Positions 34,779 through 43,962 of a DNA stretch of 64,000 nt are shown here, one piece after another. The DNA is taken from NCBI GenBank assembly GCA_022241785.1, contig JAKOMP010000005.1:1-64000 (forward strand), in the 5' to 3' direction. Within the stretch, counting starts at the first letter, position 1, and each line of letters starts with the position of its first letter. A program made the position numbers and the translations under genes. The notes under the pieces are model-generated. The model did not search any database, was not told the origin of the DNA, and saw only the letters and a list, made by a program, of their open reading frames with translations. Source of the stretch: Cyanocohniella sp. LLY. Its GTDB lineage: Bacteria; Cyanobacteriota; Cyanobacteriia; Cyanobacteriales; Nostocaceae.

Positions 34779-36884
34779 TTAACGAACTGGGCGCACTGGG
34801 CGAACAGGAGGTGTAGGACGAACTGGACGCTGGGGTGCTGGTCTGGTATCACTTAACAACTGAGCTAAGTTATTGCGATCGCGTACACCGGAAATCGCTG
34901 CCGCCATGCGTTGGAATACTTGAATGTTATCAATCGTACCGTTAAATAATGTGCTACCTGGCCCTTCAGAGGCGATCGCTACATCATCACCAGTATGGTT
35001 CGCAACGGTGGTTGCACGTTGCAAGTCTGCTGTTAGTAGTAGTCCATCAGGATCACGTAGGGGATTGACTTGAGTACCATCGCCTCCGATAGCTGGCGCT
35101 CGGTTGAGGTCGTCAGTTAAGAAGTCAGTACGGAAAACTGGACGCGCTGAAACACCAATGGCTATTTTGTTGGGTGGAGTAGCATCATCGGGGAAGCCGT
35201 TACCATCAGCATCAACATAGTCGGTAAAACCAGCATTACCGAAGGAACGCATAGCATCTCTAAGGTCAACTCTACCTTCACGGATACCAACGCTGTCTAC
35301 AGTACCACCAATGGTTTGACCTTGGGCATGGTCGGAAGTGACAACTAACAGGGTGTTACCACCTCTTTTAGCATATTCACGTCCCACTTTCACTGATTCA
35401 TCCAGAGCTAAAACTTCGTATAGTGTCCGGTCAACATCTAGGGGGTGTGCTAATTTGTCACTTTGAGAAGATTCTATTTGCAAAATCCAACCTTCAGGAT
35501 GCAATTGATCTAAAACAGCAATTGCTTTGCGCTCCATTTCTGCAAGTGTAGGAATGGTGGCAAATTCTGGGGGGATAGGAGGATCTAATTCGCTAGCACC
35601 ACGTCCTTCTATTGTGGCTCTACCTCTAGAAATTAATAAATCAAGTTCAGAAGGAATATTTAAAGCGCCTAAAGCTGAACCTTCACGAAAGTCTCCCAAA
35701 AACAATCCCAACATCGGGCGGTTGTTGGGGGCGCTATTCATTTCACTGACATTTTTGACTATGTTGTAGCCTAAATCTTTAGCAACTAAACTCAGGTCTT
35801 GACCATCTTGACGGAATGCAGTGTCTCTAAATTCAGTAATGCGTGATTCAGGAACGTAGTCACGGGCGCCAGGGCCTAAAACCACATCAACGGGTTGAGC
35901 TAATTCTTTCCAACTTTGGTAGCCAGTGGCAGGTAAGTTAAAATCATCATCAAAGTAGTCAAAGTAAGTTTGGGCGATGGCATTACCTTGACCACGGGCG
36001 ATGATATTAGTACCAAATGCTCCTGGTGTCGCATCGGTAGTGTAAGCAGTAGTAGCTAAACCAATCCCCCAGTTGTACTTCCGCTTCATATATTGCAGTA
36101 AAGTTTCAACGCGGGGATTGTCGAAAGGATTCTCAGGAGTATTATCGGGGACAGCATTCATCGCATTATTAATGGTTTTTACCCCCGAAGCCCAAGCACC
36201 CGCTGTATTAGCAGAGTCAGGAATAATACTATCTAGTGAGTGGGTAGACATTAAGCCTAGTTCTGGCATTTGCTCAAATTGCATATGGCCAGCAGGTTGT
36301 CCATCTTTGACCCCGTACTGCATGATACGTGCCGCAGTCCGTAGGGGAACCCCCATACCGTCACCGACATAAAAAATAATGCGGTTGAGTCCGCCTGCGG
36401 GTTGGAAACGCTGTACTTTATAGGTGTTACGAGCCACAACGTTTCTACCATCAATATTTACTCTGGCTTCTACTTCATAAGTACCAGGGCTATCGAATGA
36501 GTAGTTTCGCAGTGTTTGACCAAAGAGTGTTGATTCTGATGGCTTACCAACTTCAATTTCACCACCAGATAATTGCAACTGTTCGTTAATACCTTCTCTA
36601 AAAGTATTGGTGAAGTCGGTTCCATTGATTCTCAGAGAAGTTAAAGTTGGTTCCTGTCCAGATTCTGCGGGGAATGTAGTTTCTACCCTTAAATCTAAAC
36701 GTTGGTCTACCAAAAAAGTGGTATTGTTGGTTGGCCAAATTCTGACTTCTTTTTCTAAGTCATTAAATGGTTGGGAACTAGCAGGGATTGTTGTCACCAA
36801 CCAGCAGAGTAACACTAATACGAGTGCTTTTCCTGCTGTTTGCCATCGAGTCCAAGCAGACTCGAATCCGGAAATATCTTTCAT
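34779..36884 (-). CDS. Secreted alkaline phosphatase (PhoA superfamily)
   Basis: The 701-residue protein has an N-terminal signal (about 19-38, LVLVLLCWLVTTIPASSQ), then about 120 residues of beta-rich sequence and an alkaline-phosphatase core. Core motifs are IIFYVGDGMG (first metal Asp), the nucleophile motif DSANTAGAWASG with Ser, ESSQSDKLAH, VTSDHAQGQT (zinc Asp-His) and ANHTGDDVAIASEGPGS (third-histidine motif). It releases phosphate from organic esters outside the cell. The tail is a Pro/Arg-rich repeat (RPVRPTPPVRPVRPVR). No Pho box is apparent immediately upstream. It shares an operon with the Ig-like gene. Confidence 0.88.
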   Translation of the reverse strand: MKDISGFESAWTRWQTAGKALVLVLLCWLVTTIPASSQPFNDLEKEVRIWPTNNTTFLVDQRLDLRVETTFPAESGQEPTLTSLRINGTDFTNTFREGINEQLQLSGGEIEVGKPSESTLFGQTLRNYSFDSPGTYEVEARVNIDGRNVVARNTYKVQRFQPAGGLNRIIFYVGDGMGVPLRTAARIMQYGVKDGQPAGHMQFEQMPELGLMSTHSLDSIIPDSANTAGAWASGVKTINNAMNAVPDNTPENPFDNPRVETLLQYMKRKYNWGIGLATTAYTTDATPGAFGTNIIARGQGNAIAQTYFDYFDDDFNLPATGYQSWKELAQPVDVVLGPGARDYVPESRITEFRDTAFRQDGQDLSLVAKDLGYNIVKNVSEMNSAPNNRPMLGLFLGDFREGSALGALNIPSELDLLISRGRATIEGRGASELDPPIPPEFATIPTLAEMERKAIAVLDQLHPEGWILQIESSQSDKLAHPLDVDRTLYEVLALDESVKVGREYAKRGGNTLLVVTSDHAQGQTIGGTVDSVGIREGRVDLRDAMRSFGNAGFTDYVDADGNGFPDDATPPNKIAIGVSARPVFRTDFLTDDLNRAPAIGGDGTQVNPLRDPDGLLLTADLQRATTVANHTGDDVAIASEGPGSTLFNGTIDNIQVFQRMAAAISGVRDRNNLAQLLSDTRPAPQRPVRPTPPVRPVRPVR

Positions 36885-37024
36885 CGATCAACAGACCTCA
36901 TAGTAATTAGCAACCAATTAATAAATTGGTGATAGTTATGCTTTGACTGGTAAAAAAAAGCCAATAAGCATCATGTTTAAAACGGAATTTAAAGGAGAAA
37001 ATTATTCATTCCTGCAATTGATAT

Positions 37025-38005
37025 TTAATTTAATTTGTTGGCAGCTAACATCAAAGATAAATCTTGGTGAAATAACGGATGTAAGGGAATATTGGCAGGT
37101 TTTGGAGGTGCAGCTAATTGTAAAGTCGTTTCTGTAATTCCAAAGATTTTTTGGAGGTGATTTTGCAACTTATTAAGTAGGCGATCGCGTTCTTGATTGG
37201 TTGTACATTCCACAGTCAAATTTGCACAAAGCATGACTTTATTGCTGCTAATTGTCCAGATATGTAGTTTTTCTACTTGTACAACTTGGGGAAAAGATTG
37301 GATTAATATTTCCACTTCAACTGGGTTAATTGACTTGGGTGCATATTCCAAAAAAATCTTTAAACTTTCTTGGACTAAAGGTAATGCACTGACACCTGTA
37401 AAAGTTGCCACTACTAAACTAATGGCGACATCAGCCCACCACCAATCCCACAGATGAATAACTACAGCCGCAATAATTACCCCTACAGAACTAGCTGTGT
37501 CGGCGATAATATGTAGTAAAGCTCCCCGCAAATTTAAATCATTATGAGTGTGGGGATGTAGCAAACTAATATTCAATAAATTGACGATTAAACCCGTTAC
37601 TGCAACTACCAACATTGGTAAGCCTAAAATTGTCCCTGGGTGTTGCCAGCGTTGGATTGCTTCCCAAGTAATAAAAGTAGTGATCGCGAGTAAAGTCAAT
37701 CCATTTAATAAAGCTGCTAAAACTTCAACACGCTGATGGCCAAATGTTGCCTTACCCTTGGCTGGTTTTTGGGCTAAGTAACTAGCAAATAGTGATATTA
37801 CCAAAGCTGTAATATCCGAAAACATGTGTCCGGCATCGGCTTGTAAAGATAAGCTTTGACTCCACAAACCTACACTCCATTCGGCAACAAAGAAACAAGT
37901 TAATAAGCCTGCTGTCAACCACAAAATCTTGGTTTTTTGCTGACTTTGCAACGTTTTTTCAGAATCATTTGTACAGCCACAACCACACCATTCAAGTGAA
38001 AACAT
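37025..38005 (-). CDS. Cation diffusion facilitator (zinc/cadmium exporter)
   Basis: From ATG 38005 (MFSLEWCGCGC) the product has about 326 residues; an ATG at 38032 is an alternative, but AAGG lies at good distance from the chosen one. Six transmembrane helices precede a cytoplasmic C-terminal domain. Metal-site motifs are DAGHMFSD in helix 2 and HIIADTASS in helix 5, the HD-HD set of zinc/cadmium CDF transporters. The Cys-rich N-terminus (CGCGC) may be a metal sensor. It exports Zn2+ from the cytoplasm in exchange for protons. The window also encodes a possible zinc importer at 17-19.7 kb. Confidence 0.88.
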   Translation of the reverse strand: MFSLEWCGCGCTNDSEKTLQSQQKTKILWLTAGLLTCFFVAEWSVGLWSQSLSLQADAGHMFSDITALVISLFASYLAQKPAKGKATFGHQRVEVLAALLNGLTLLAITTFITWEAIQRWQHPGTILGLPMLVVAVTGLIVNLLNISLLHPHTHNDLNLRGALLHIIADTASSVGVIIAAVVIHLWDWWWADVAISLVVATFTGVSALPLVQESLKIFLEYAPKSINPVEVEILIQSFPQVVQVEKLHIWTISSNKVMLCANLTVECTTNQERDRLLNKLQNHLQKIFGITETTLQLAAPPKPANIPLHPLFHQDLSLMLAANKLN

Positions 38006-38307
38006 GATCCCAAACCTTATTAGTAGCAGCACAAAACTGACTCACCAGTATAGTTTGCGGTAAGTATATCTCTATCCATAGAGTATGAAAATTTTGCCCA
38101 TCAAAGACAATCTTTGACGCAGCTATAACTGAGATTTTTATCTCCTAATTTTTGAGAAAATGGCTCAAAATTGTTTATGGAGATAAGTAAGTTTTTATAT
38201 GGGAATGTCTGAACACCGGAACATATATAAGATTATTATGAAACACAGGTAATTGAATTTAAGAAAAGGTAAAATACAGAATAAGATCTGGGTAATGTTG
38301 ACTAATC

Positions 38308-38427
38308 CAGGACTTACGCAAAATTATGAAAGAATAAACCGCAAAGGACACATAGACGCGCTAGCGGCTTCCCGCAGGGTAGGACACGAAGTTAAGAAGG
38401 TTTGAGAGAGTTCTTGCGTAAGTCCTA
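38308..38427. mobile_element. MITE family B, copy 2
   Basis: The ends AGGACTTACGCAA and TTGCGTAAGTCCT are perfect 13-bp inverted repeats, flanked by TAATC on both sides (38303-38307 and 38428-38432). The interior differs from copy 1 and holds a CGCGCTAGCGGCTTCCCGC segment of dispersed-repeat type. The rest of 38033-38439 shows no gene. Confidence 0.85.
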
Positions 38428-38439
38428 TAATCTACTAAA

Positions 38440-41400
38440 TTATTCCCATTCTTGAAGTTCATCCTTCATGTTGCGAACAAACGAACTTATTTGAGTGCGA
38501 TGAGTTTCAAAGTTGGCCGCAATGGTAATCAGGATGATACCCACTAGCAAACCCACAACCCATTTGGCGAAGGAATAGCGTAAGCTAAAAATCACTAGTT
38601 GATCAATACTGATAATAAAGAAAGTAGCTGTACCAACATAGAGAAAAGCCCTAATTCGTAAAGCTAATCCAGCAAAAATAGCCACAAGGCTAAAAATTCC
38701 TGGTATCCAGGGTGTGCCTCGATTAAATAAAATTGTCCATCCACAAATTATACCAATGCCGAGTAGGCGTAAACTATGGCGCACTGCTTTGTATTCTGGT
38801 AACTTCAGTTGAGTGTCTACTTGGGCAACATACAGCAGTGATAAGCCAATGGGTGTCACATACCACAAATCATTACTCAAGAGTAAGTCATTAAACCAGC
38901 GCCACAAAGCTGCATTAATTAATGCCGCACTGATATATGTCCAGCGAATATTTTCACCCACCTTGGCCAAGAAGATATAAAAGCCAGCCGCTAGCAGTAA
39001 GGTAATGGGATAAACTTGCAGTCTGGTTTCCCATAAAATGATTAGCGGTATGATGTAGGCGACTTGTTGCCAAGGTCTTTTCGACCAACCCCAACGCTCC
39101 CAAGGTAAGATGTAGAGAAAATAGGCAACTACGCAAGCGATCGCACCGTTCCAAGGCACTAAGGGGCCAGCTAACCATTGTCCAACGGCTGTTTCGCGCC
39201 AGTAAACTCTCATGGCTGCTACCTGTAATAATCCCAGGTAAACCCACATTTCTCCCATTGTAATGGTGCCAAAGAAGCTGGGTACATCAGGCGATCGCCG
39301 TCCTTGAAAGAAGGCATATCTAATCAAAAATGCCCCAGTTGCTAATCCCACCAAACGGTTAACATCGATAGGGAGGGGAATCGCCGCCATTAATAAGCAG
39401 CTACTCCATAACCAGTGGAGATGGGCGATACCTTTAAGTTCTTGGTAAGTCAGACGTAAGTAGCTGACAATCCAGGGGGTGAGGATGCGATAAGCATACA
39501 TGATGCTAGTGCCTAGAGCAGACATGGCAATTAAACCATCACCTAATCCGCCACCTGAGGCTTGCAACATCTGATAAAACAGCAGTTCATAAGCAGCAAG
39601 GGAAACACCAATCAGTCCTAAATACAGCAGCGGTTTGAAATTCTCCCGTCTGCGCCCCACGCCAACGAGAATCAAAGCTACGCCTAAAGTACACAACCCT
39701 GTCCAGTTGGTAAAGGTATCTAAACGCAGCACGACACTAAATGCACCATAGATTAAGGGTAAAATGTGTAAGCTACTAGGTAATCTTTCTAGTTGGTATC
39801 GTCGTCGCCACCATTCGCCTAGCAGTTGAGTGATTAAACCTAAAGCAATGTTAGCGATCGCAATGTGAATAATTGCCCGTTCTCCAAAACCCAGTACCTC
39901 GGCGATGAACAATTCCACACCCCAACCGATGCCATAAAATGCCCAATTGCTTGGTGATTGCCAACTACGGTAAGTAATTGCGGCTAAAGTAATCACTGTG
40001 GCAGTTAAGTACCATAATCCTGGTGTCACTATCCCCTGATAAACCAACGTCGAATGTAACGTCATCCCCAGTAACTCAACGCTACACAAGGCGATAGCCC
40101 ATTGATCGCTGGCGACTGCATATATAGTTGCTAATTCCCCATCACGTTGGTTTAGTGTTGTTCTGGCTAACCATAAACTGAAAATGGCGATCGCACCCGC
40201 AACAAACCACCCGGCTATTGTCAGGCGAACGGGTATATTTGCCCACAATAAGGCCCCGATAAAACTTAAGGCAAAACCGATAGTCAGTTTCGCCGTTGCT
40301 TGATTTCTTAAATAACGCGTATTGGCAAACATCACCGCCGTAGCCACACCCAAACCAATCAATCTGGTTGTTGGTAAAGGCAAAGTCAATAGCTGGGTCA
40401 TAATGACAGTTATGACACTAAAGAAAGTGGTCATCGGGCGACGCTGTGCATTTGTCCGACTAGCTAAGGCTGTGAGAGTGACAGGCGTAATTAGCCAAAT
40501 CACACCCCAATCAGCCCAAGGGTTAACATTGCCATACCAAACTAATTCAGCGTTGAACCACAGTAGTGAAAAACTCAGAGTGGCTAGTGCTAAACCGATA
40601 TACCATGCACTATGTCGCCATAATCCATCGCCACTCAAGGCAAATACCCATTCTCCCACCATGAGTGTCAACAAAATGCCCGCCCAAATATGTACAGCCA
40701 GAGTTGGTAATAACCAATGAATAGTTGAACCAAGTGTGAGTACTCCCACGATATGGGTGAGAAACACCAAAAAGGGCAGAGAACGGCGTTTGGTGATAAC
40801 TGCGAGAGTGATGGTAGAAAATAGTAAATTAAGCGTTAACAGTGTGGGATTAACCAGGGCAATTGTAGTTAAGCAAATGCCCAATAATAAACTTAAAATT
40901 TCGCCAAATCGAGCTAATTCGGGCTTTTGGGCGCGATGTAGTCGATGGGACACCACCACCATAAAAATTAAGTAGGGAAATAAAGCTACACTCAGCAATG
41001 CCCAAGGTTCATTTTGAGCATAAGTGAGTTGTGTACCCACTGCGATCGCTAATTTCTGGAACTCAGCCGGGACTAATCGCCAACCCAGCCAAACTGTCTG
41101 TAAGCCAATGGCAAAAAATGCTGCCAAGTCAACCCGCAAGCTATATCTCTGCAAGCGACTACCCACAAACCATAAACCTAATCCACTAACAGCTATGGTT
41201 TGTCCAGGATGATTAACTACCGATACCAACCAACCGAGAACAAGTAAAATTACCCCCAGAGATTGCCAAGGTATTTGGGGGGATGAGGATTGTCTGTATT
41301 GTGCTAACCAAGTTACCAACCAACCGCAAATGCCAATGGCTAAACCTAACTGAGTTACATCTACTCTAGTAACAAAAATTGCTCGTACTAATAATAATCC

Positions 41401-42303
41401 CAACCCATAGATAATTACGGCAGCAAATAAACTCATCCCCAATGTTGGCTGCTGCTGACTTTGATTGGCTGGAGTGTTTGAGGGCTGCGGTTGGTAACGA
41501 TAGTGATAAATAGTAATAATAGTTGTACCTATCATTGCCACGTAAATAGCAATTACGGGAAAGTTGGGTAGTTGCCAACCCCAATGCAGATAACTCAGTC
41601 CTAAAATATTGAATAAAGGTAATTTCCCTGTTGGTAAATTGGCAAAAACAGCCCGATTTTTGCAGAGTACAACAGTAATTAATGTCAGGATAGGACAGGC
41701 GATCGCCAGTGTCAACCAATCCCCAGGATATCGCCACAACTGAAAGCTATCCATTGCCCAAAAGTTCACCGGTACTAACAACAGGGTGACAATTAACAAT
41801 GTTTGCGCTGTTAAGTTGAGATTATTTTGCCTGTTAGCCCAAAAGCTAAATCCCCAGAAACTCAAGGTATAAGCGAATAATACCCCATACTGTCCAGAGG
41901 CAGGAAACCTTTCCCACTGACTAGCAGCCAGTACGCCTGAGGAAACCACAACTAAAAATAAACCTAAAAACAATAGCCAACGGACACTTAATTCTGCTCC
42001 CAAAGATTGCAACATTGAGGTGACAAAGTTGGGTTCAGGTGGTGGTTTGGGAGTTTGTCTGCGGCTATTAGATGTTAAAGCCTCTACAGGCAAAGGTTTT
42101 ACAGCATCAGAAATAGCTGTTTCCGGTTGAACTTGGGGGATGAATATTACCGGACAGACAAGAAACTCTCGGCATATTTGTCTAACTTGAGTATCCGAGA
42201 TCAAACCTAAGCGTAGCCAGATATCCAATCCTGCCAATAGCTGGGGATGGGAAGACGGTAGCCTGAGTTCAATTTTGACAAGGTGGTCAAGAGGCAATGA
42301 CAT
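38440..42303 (-). CDS. Very large polytopic membrane protein of unknown function
   Basis: The 1287-residue protein has a soluble N-terminal region of about 110 residues (Pro/Gln-rich from 65, with HPQLLAGLDIWLRLGLIS near the start) followed by some 30 or more hydrophobic segments to near the C-terminus and a short acidic tail (MKDELQEWE). Short polar loops containing Trp and Arg separate the helices. It looks like a scaffold- or transporter-like membrane protein with repeated units of unknown origin. I recognise large cyanobacterial orphan proteins of this kind only by appearance. No operon partner, and no enzymatic motif seen. Confidence 0.7.
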   Translation of the reverse strand: MSLPLDHLVKIELRLPSSHPQLLAGLDIWLRLGLISDTQVRQICREFLVCPVIFIPQVQPETAISDAVKPLPVEALTSNSRRQTPKPPPEPNFVTSMLQSLGAELSVRWLLFLGLFLVVVSSGVLAASQWERFPASGQYGVLFAYTLSFWGFSFWANRQNNLNLTAQTLLIVTLLLVPVNFWAMDSFQLWRYPGDWLTLAIACPILTLITVVLCKNRAVFANLPTGKLPLFNILGLSYLHWGWQLPNFPVIAIYVAMIGTTIITIYHYRYQPQPSNTPANQSQQQPTLGMSLFAAVIIYGLGLLLVRAIFVTRVDVTQLGLAIGICGWLVTWLAQYRQSSSPQIPWQSLGVILLVLGWLVSVVNHPGQTIAVSGLGLWFVGSRLQRYSLRVDLAAFFAIGLQTVWLGWRLVPAEFQKLAIAVGTQLTYAQNEPWALLSVALFPYLIFMVVVSHRLHRAQKPELARFGEILSLLLGICLTTIALVNPTLLTLNLLFSTITLAVITKRRSLPFLVFLTHIVGVLTLGSTIHWLLPTLAVHIWAGILLTLMVGEWVFALSGDGLWRHSAWYIGLALATLSFSLLWFNAELVWYGNVNPWADWGVIWLITPVTLTALASRTNAQRRPMTTFFSVITVIMTQLLTLPLPTTRLIGLGVATAVMFANTRYLRNQATAKLTIGFALSFIGALLWANIPVRLTIAGWFVAGAIAIFSLWLARTTLNQRDGELATIYAVASDQWAIALCSVELLGMTLHSTLVYQGIVTPGLWYLTATVITLAAITYRSWQSPSNWAFYGIGWGVELFIAEVLGFGERAIIHIAIANIALGLITQLLGEWWRRRYQLERLPSSLHILPLIYGAFSVVLRLDTFTNWTGLCTLGVALILVGVGRRRENFKPLLYLGLIGVSLAAYELLFYQMLQASGGGLGDGLIAMSALGTSIMYAYRILTPWIVSYLRLTYQELKGIAHLHWLWSSCLLMAAIPLPIDVNRLVGLATGAFLIRYAFFQGRRSPDVPSFFGTITMGEMWVYLGLLQVAAMRVYWRETAVGQWLAGPLVPWNGAIACVVAYFLYILPWERWGWSKRPWQQVAYIIPLIILWETRLQVYPITLLLAAGFYIFLAKVGENIRWTYISAALINAALWRWFNDLLLSNDLWYVTPIGLSLLYVAQVDTQLKLPEYKAVRHSLRLLGIGIICGWTILFNRGTPWIPGIFSLVAIFAGLALRIRAFLYVGTATFFIISIDQLVIFSLRYSFAKWVVGLLVGIILITIAANFETHRTQISSFVRNMKDELQEWE

Positions 42304-42386
42304 AAGCCAACTGTATCGGTAGATACTTCAATCATCATGGGATTAACATACATTTATGCGATCGCTGTGCCACTTATTTTTGCTTA

Positions 42387-42537
42387 GGGACTTCCAGAAA
42401 TTAAATTATCCAATTTACTTGGATGCAAGAAGGTTGTCTTTCTCCCCCCTGCTCCCCGCTCCCCCGGTTACTGAGCGCAGTCGAAGTATGCTCCCCTGCT
42501 TACCCAGTGATTGGACATTTATTTAGTTTGAAGTCCC
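42387..42537. mobile_element. MITE family D, copy 1
   Basis: The ends GGGACTTCCAGAAA and GAAGTCCC (reverse of GGGACTTC) delimit a 151-bp element flanked by TTA on both sides (42384-42386 and 42538-42540). The interior contains CCCCCTGCTCCCCGCTCCCCC-like tracts and a GAGCGCAGTCGAAGTA dispersed repeat. Copy 2 lies at 63736-63862. No other gene is visible in 42304-42654. Confidence 0.75.
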
Positions 42538-42654
42538 TTACATCTGCTCTCCAAGAAACTTAATATATAGGATTCCGGAAAAGCGCTATTAGTATAAGTA
42601 GTATAAAATTAACCAACTTTTAAGTGAACTCAACATTATTACCCAAGGTAGTAT

Positions 42655-43920
42655 ATGAAGGGGCTAATTCGGTCATTAAGTCAGAAGCTAATTGTTAGCA
42701 CTCTGTTAACTTTATCTTGGATGACTCCAGTACTGGCAGAGTCAGACCAGTTATTAACCCGTGCTGAAGTCTATAAGCTGATTAAGATTGTAGAACTGCT
42801 ATTGCATAACCAAACTGCACGCCCAGCCCAACCGCAAGATGTGATGGTACCGCGAGATGCAGTCAGAACAGGTGAAAGTTCAGAAGCTCAATTATTTTTT
42901 AACGATAAGTCTTTAATTCGGGTAGATCAAAGTAGTACTTTCCGCTTTGAACCAGGGTTACGTCGCTTTAAATTGCGAAATCTCCTGGCTTTGAATGAAA
43001 TGATCTTTAAGCTGGAAAATGGTACAGCCTTGGTTTTAAGTCCGCCTGGTAGTGTAGGTACAGAAGTAGAAACACCAGAAAGTCAAATTCAAATATTGGC
43101 AGTCCAGCCCACAACTGCACAGAAAAATAATACATTGATGGCTGCCAACAAAAACAATAAAATCAGCCAAAATAATCTCTTTCTCCCTGCACAAAAGGCT
43201 AGTGCTGTCATGGTGATACATGACCAGACACGCAACGCCACACAGGTATTTGCTTTGACTGATGGAGATATTAAAATATCCGACCAACAAGGTAAAAAAA
43301 CCGTAGCCTTACAAGGTGGTCAGACGGTAGCAGTGAGAAATGGTGTGGTGGGTAACGTCCAGGAATTTGACTTGCAAAGTTTTTATCGCAGTATTTCCTT
43401 AACTACAGGTTTGGGGCCAGGACAAGAAAATGCTGTGGCGCAAGAATCAGTTCCAGTACAGGAAACACTCAAGGCGGTGCGAATTGAAACATTAGCCGCT
43501 TTAAGAAATCAAGCCCAAAGATTCCGGGGTTTTACTAGAACATTCTTGGCAGATGCACTTAATGGTTCAGAAGGTGATTTAAATCCGCGTCCACCAGTTT
43601 CCGTGAGAATTACTAACCCCCAAGTCACTAATGGGACTTTTGTGAGAAATCAAGACAATACGGTAAATTTTACTCCAGATGGTAGTTCTGTTCCCCAAAC
43701 TAATATCTCAGTTGATTTTGACCAGAACACAGTCACCATTGATGGTAATACAGGTATTAGTAATAACGCGGGATTAAGTGGCAATAATGCCAGTGGTTCA
43801 GTGATTAATGCTAACGGTCAAATTACCCAAATAGAAGTGTTTGGAGTCAATGGAGAAGCCCCAGGAGTGGGTATTCCCTATCGTGGTAGTTTAACTACTG
43901 GGATTGCACGCGATCGCTAA
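42655..43920 (+). CDS. FecR domain-containing exported protein
   Basis: The 421-residue protein has a signal peptide (LIVSTLLTLSWMTPVLA) and an N-terminal FecR-like beta region: VMVPRDAVRTGESSEAQLFFNDKSLIRVDQSSTFRFEPG, followed by alternating strand blocks (LENGTALVLSPPGSVGTEVETPESQ). The C-terminal half is Asn/Gly/Thr-rich and beta-like, without a helix. FecR usually couples an outer-membrane receptor to an anti-sigma/sigma pair, but no sigma factor is near. The gene lies 42 bases upstream of an SLH-OprB porin, so it probably acts in the periplasm or cell wall with it. Function otherwise inferred. Confidence 0.8.
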   Translation: MKGLIRSLSQKLIVSTLLTLSWMTPVLAESDQLLTRAEVYKLIKIVELLLHNQTARPAQPQDVMVPRDAVRTGESSEAQLFFNDKSLIRVDQSSTFRFEPGLRRFKLRNLLALNEMIFKLENGTALVLSPPGSVGTEVETPESQIQILAVQPTTAQKNNTLMAANKNNKISQNNLFLPAQKASAVMVIHDQTRNATQVFALTDGDIKISDQQGKKTVALQGGQTVAVRNGVVGNVQEFDLQSFYRSISLTTGLGPGQENAVAQESVPVQETLKAVRIETLAALRNQAQRFRGFTRTFLADALNGSEGDLNPRPPVSVRITNPQVTNGTFVRNQDNTVNFTPDGSSVPQTNISVDFDQNTVTIDGNTGISNNAGLSGNNASGSVINANGQITQIEVFGVNGEAPGVGIPYRGSLTTGIARDR

Positions 43921-43962
43921 TTTTTTGACATACTTTTTTATATCAGGTGTGAGGTATAAATT

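Noticed and set aside
36073-36372. 99-codon ORF antisense to alkaline phosphatase
   Set aside because: Shadow frame of a confident gene; no independent signals.
40322-40720. 132-codon ORF antisense to the large membrane protein
   Set aside because: Shadow of a long hydrophobic gene, giving a low-complexity basic peptide.
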